A stretch of 64,000 nucleotides of DNA from Rhynchopus euleeides (lineage: Eukaryota > Euglenozoa > Diplonemea > Diplonemida > Diplonemidae): assembly GCA_963210315.1 (NCBI GenBank), contig OY723273.1:682001-746000 (forward strand), written 5' to 3'. Shown in pieces: positions 61,601 through 64,000 of this stretch. Each line of letters opens with the position of its first letter. Within the stretch, counting starts at the first letter, position 1. The position numbers and the translations under genes are program-made. Under the pieces are notes generated by a model. The model was not told the origin of the DNA and did no database searches. It saw only the letters and a program-made list of their open reading frames with translations.

Positions 61601-64000
61601 GGAATCATAGTGCCGTATCGCATGCTGCTCCTACTTCTAGACTCCTGCCGCCGCCTACCAGAATTGATCCCGCGATTCAACCGCATCCGGGCCATGTATG
61701 CGCAAAAAACACGCATCGACGTCCCCCTCGGGCCTATCGGGCTTGCGCTCAAAAAAGGACTGCCGCCGGCCTCCCTCACCTGCGGCGATGATGTTTCCCT
61801 CATATCTGCTCCAGGAGGTTCCGAACCACTGCTTTCACTCGAAGTGGCGGCACGGAACCATGTGCTACGCGAGGCGCTGCGTCACAACATCTGGCGAAGG
61901 CTTGCTATCTCCAGACCCTCCTTCGGCGGTGTGGAGGACGGCGTTGACACCGTGCTGACAAACGACTTCTGGCAATCATGTGGGGATCCTGTGCTCGCCG
62001 CTGCGATGCGCTGCATTATTGTTGGGGGCGTGTTCCTGGCAGACCGCTGGGGACGCAATAAGCTTGGGGCTGCGACGGACTCCGCGCCTGACGGGCCGGA
62101 GGCCGAGCGCTCGACCGCTCCTACTCCACCTCCTGTGACCGCTGCCGACCACGCCACAGCACCCGCGGACGGCGACGCTGCCGGTGACACCGATGATGAC
62201 GACGACTCGTCGAGCTCAGCCCCGTCCGAGTTCGATGTCCTCGACGACTCGGGTGAGGTGCCCCTACCCCTCACAGCAACACAGCCGGAGCCGGGTAGCG
62301 ACCGCCTCTGCCGGAATTGCGATACGGGCTCCCCCGAAACCGTCACGCATCTCTTCTGGGAATGCCCTGCCCACAACGACGTCCGTGCCCGGGAGCGGTA
62401 CGCGGGTCTCTGTGAGGAGCGCCTCTCATGGCCGCCCTGCCTAGCCAACTGGGGCATCATACCGAAACCCCTATCCGGTACGGTGCGGGCGAAGGACCTG
62501 CACCACCTAATGAGCACGATAGTCGCCCGCAGAGATGTGCTGGAACGTGAGCGCCTCGGGGTATCCCCAACTGTTTGCGCGTGGGACGCAGCGCTAGCGC
62601 GACCCGCTGCGCCCCATCAGTCCGACCTGGCCTCACTGCCGGACAACCCACCCCGCTGGACTCACGGAGAGTGCATCATGCGTGCCCTGCGGGCCTGGCT
62701 CGGTCGTCTCACCTGGACGAGGGAGGGGTCCGTCTCCTTCTGCGAGCTCGCCATCGACTTCGAGGTCTTCTCCGGGCTCGACGTCTGCCCGATCGCTACT
62801 GGCGCCCCGGCAGGAACCCAGCCCGCCCCACTCAACATGCGTGGACGCATGATGGGGCAGATGTTGAAATACCTTGTCTCCCAGTGTGAAGCAGTTAACC
62901 TCCGCGCGCCCCTGCCTGGCGCGTTTGTCTCGCGTGTCTACTGCCTCCGCGCGGTGGGGGTGAAGGAAGTCTGGGGCGGTCTTGAGCCGCGCCCCCGCTT
63001 TGCCTGCCACGGGCTCACCACCCGTATCCTGATCGAGCAGATTCCCCGCGCGATCCACTGGGCCTCGAGCAAGTCGTGGGGCCTGGACCTTACCCCGTCG
63101 TATACCGAGGTGCCCGACCGGGACACGCGAAGCGAACAGTGGGACCCTACTCCCGTAGCCCCCACCCGTGACCCCCTCGACACGGTCAGCCCGAGGTCGG
63201 CGCCGTGCGGCGCTGAGCGCTATGCCCCCCGTTCGGAGGTGCTGGCTCGCAACGTCTGCAGGGCCCACTCCAAGCCCAAGTGCCATGACTGCGACGCGGC
63301 GGGGCACAACCGAACCCTGCGAATGGAAGACTGCTGCCGGGCCCACCACCGCCAGGATGACGGACTGCCCGTGCAGTTCTGCAGCACGCACCGGCTGCTC
63401 CGCTGCGGCACCTGCAGCTCCTCCAACATGTGCTGCAAGCGTGGCCACCACGGCTGCCGCGACCATGACCTGCCCCCCTGCGGGGTCTGCGCCTCTCTGC
63501 CTGAGATGGATGACAGACGCCCCACCGCTTGCTGCAAGAAGGGCCACCACGCCCCTCCCGCCCCTGCGACGCCTGTGGAGGCAGACGCCCCCACCCCGCC
63601 GCCCCATGTGCCGCCAACCCCGCCCTTCCCAGAGGCGACTGCGCCTACCGTGGGGGATCTTCCCTCCACCACGCCACCCCGTGTGCCTGCGCCTCAGCCC
63701 TCCCCTGAAGCGACCCCGTGTCCCGCTACTCCCGAGCCCGCCACCCCTCCAGTTATCCTGAAGAGGCTGGCCCATACCGTGTGCTCCCCGGGCTCACCCC
63801 ACCGCCACCCGATGCAGCCTCGTAGGAGGCTCTCACCCGACGGCGTCAGGCCATCCATCCCCGCCGTGGCGCAGCTGAAGCGCACCGCCTTAGAGGCGCA
63901 TACCGGTTCCACCCCGGCACTGCCTGCCCAAAGGCCTAGGGTCGACCACGTGATCCCCACCGCTAACGCTGACGTTGACGTGGGCGCCGCTGATCCGGAC
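58661..64000 (+). CDS. Retrotransposon ORF2, copy 2 (partial at the window edge)
   Basis: Open from the ORF1 TGA through the 2A motif (GDIETNPGP at 58718-58744), endonuclease, reverse transcriptase (YADD near 61067) and Cys/His-rich region to the window end. Relative to copy 1, coding changes are Ala to Thr (13753), Thr to Ser (14033), Leu to Pro (14459), Asp to Asn (14614) and Ala to Val (14624); four others are silent. All catalytic motifs are intact, including the unusual PNH. Confidence 0.92.

Larger units (their letters stand above)
58198..64000 (+). mobile_element. Non-LTR retrotransposon copy 2, 5'-truncated, running off the window
   Basis: Equivalent to copy 1 from 8847 onward at a constant offset of 49,351 with no indels. 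By eye I find nine substitutions: at copy 1 positions 12336, 13635, 13638, 13753, 14033, 14459, 14496, 14614 and 14624. The 5' junction joins (GA)n directly to ORF1 codon sequence with AG microhomology, typical of incomplete target-primed reverse transcription. The 3' end lies beyond 64000. Confidence 0.95.

Overview
The window looks like nuclear DNA of a euglenozoan protist, most likely a diplonemid. The evidence is as follows. Every cis-intron that could be closed begins GTATG and ends AG. All host genes I can support lie on one strand, as in euglenozoan directional gene clusters. Start codons often sit a few bases after a pyrimidine-rich tract and an AG. The 5' edge of a retrotransposon carries a 13-base stretch that differs at one base from the end of the diplonemid spliced leader as I remember it. 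The intergenic DNA is full of G/C homopolymers, (GA)n, (CA)n and foldback repeats. There are no bacterial-type operons.

Layout. Bases 1-6,824 hold no convincing gene: a 1.1 kb element with 341-bp inverted arms, then four copies of a small repeat and two short hairpin repeats. Bases 6,999-15,001 are an apparently full-length non-LTR retrotransposon on the + strand, between two (GA)n tracts. Bases 16-54 kb are the host gene cluster, all on the - strand: a PD-(D/E)XK nuclease-like protein, a low-complexity basic protein, a SET-domain (SETD3/SETD6/LSMT-like) methyltransferase, a 2,301-aa ankyrin protein, a four-exon ankyrin protein, ribosomal protein eL41 (25 aa), an IQ-motif protein, NOP53 (five exons), an alpha/beta hydrolase, a NEK-like kinase (two exons) and one hypothetical ORF. 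Between them lie a segmental duplication of the SET gene's 3' end, a hAT-like insertion whose empty site survives in the other copy, paired GC-rich repeats, a 200-N assembly gap, tandem AT-rich repeats and large palindromes. From 58,198 to the end is a second, 5'-truncated copy of the retrotransposon, again starting directly at (GA)n.

The most interesting system is the retrotransposon. ORF1 ends in TGA. The same frame stays open downstream, has no ATG for about 200 bases, and contains a perfect 2A motif (GDIETNPGP) immediately before an APE-type endonuclease and reverse transcriptase. I infer that ORF2 is made by UGA readthrough followed by 2A ribosome skipping. The element appears to be targeted to (GA)n microsatellites and may keep a relic of a trans-spliced leader at its 5' end. 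Host genes here use UGA as a real stop, so simple codon reassignment does not explain the arrangement.
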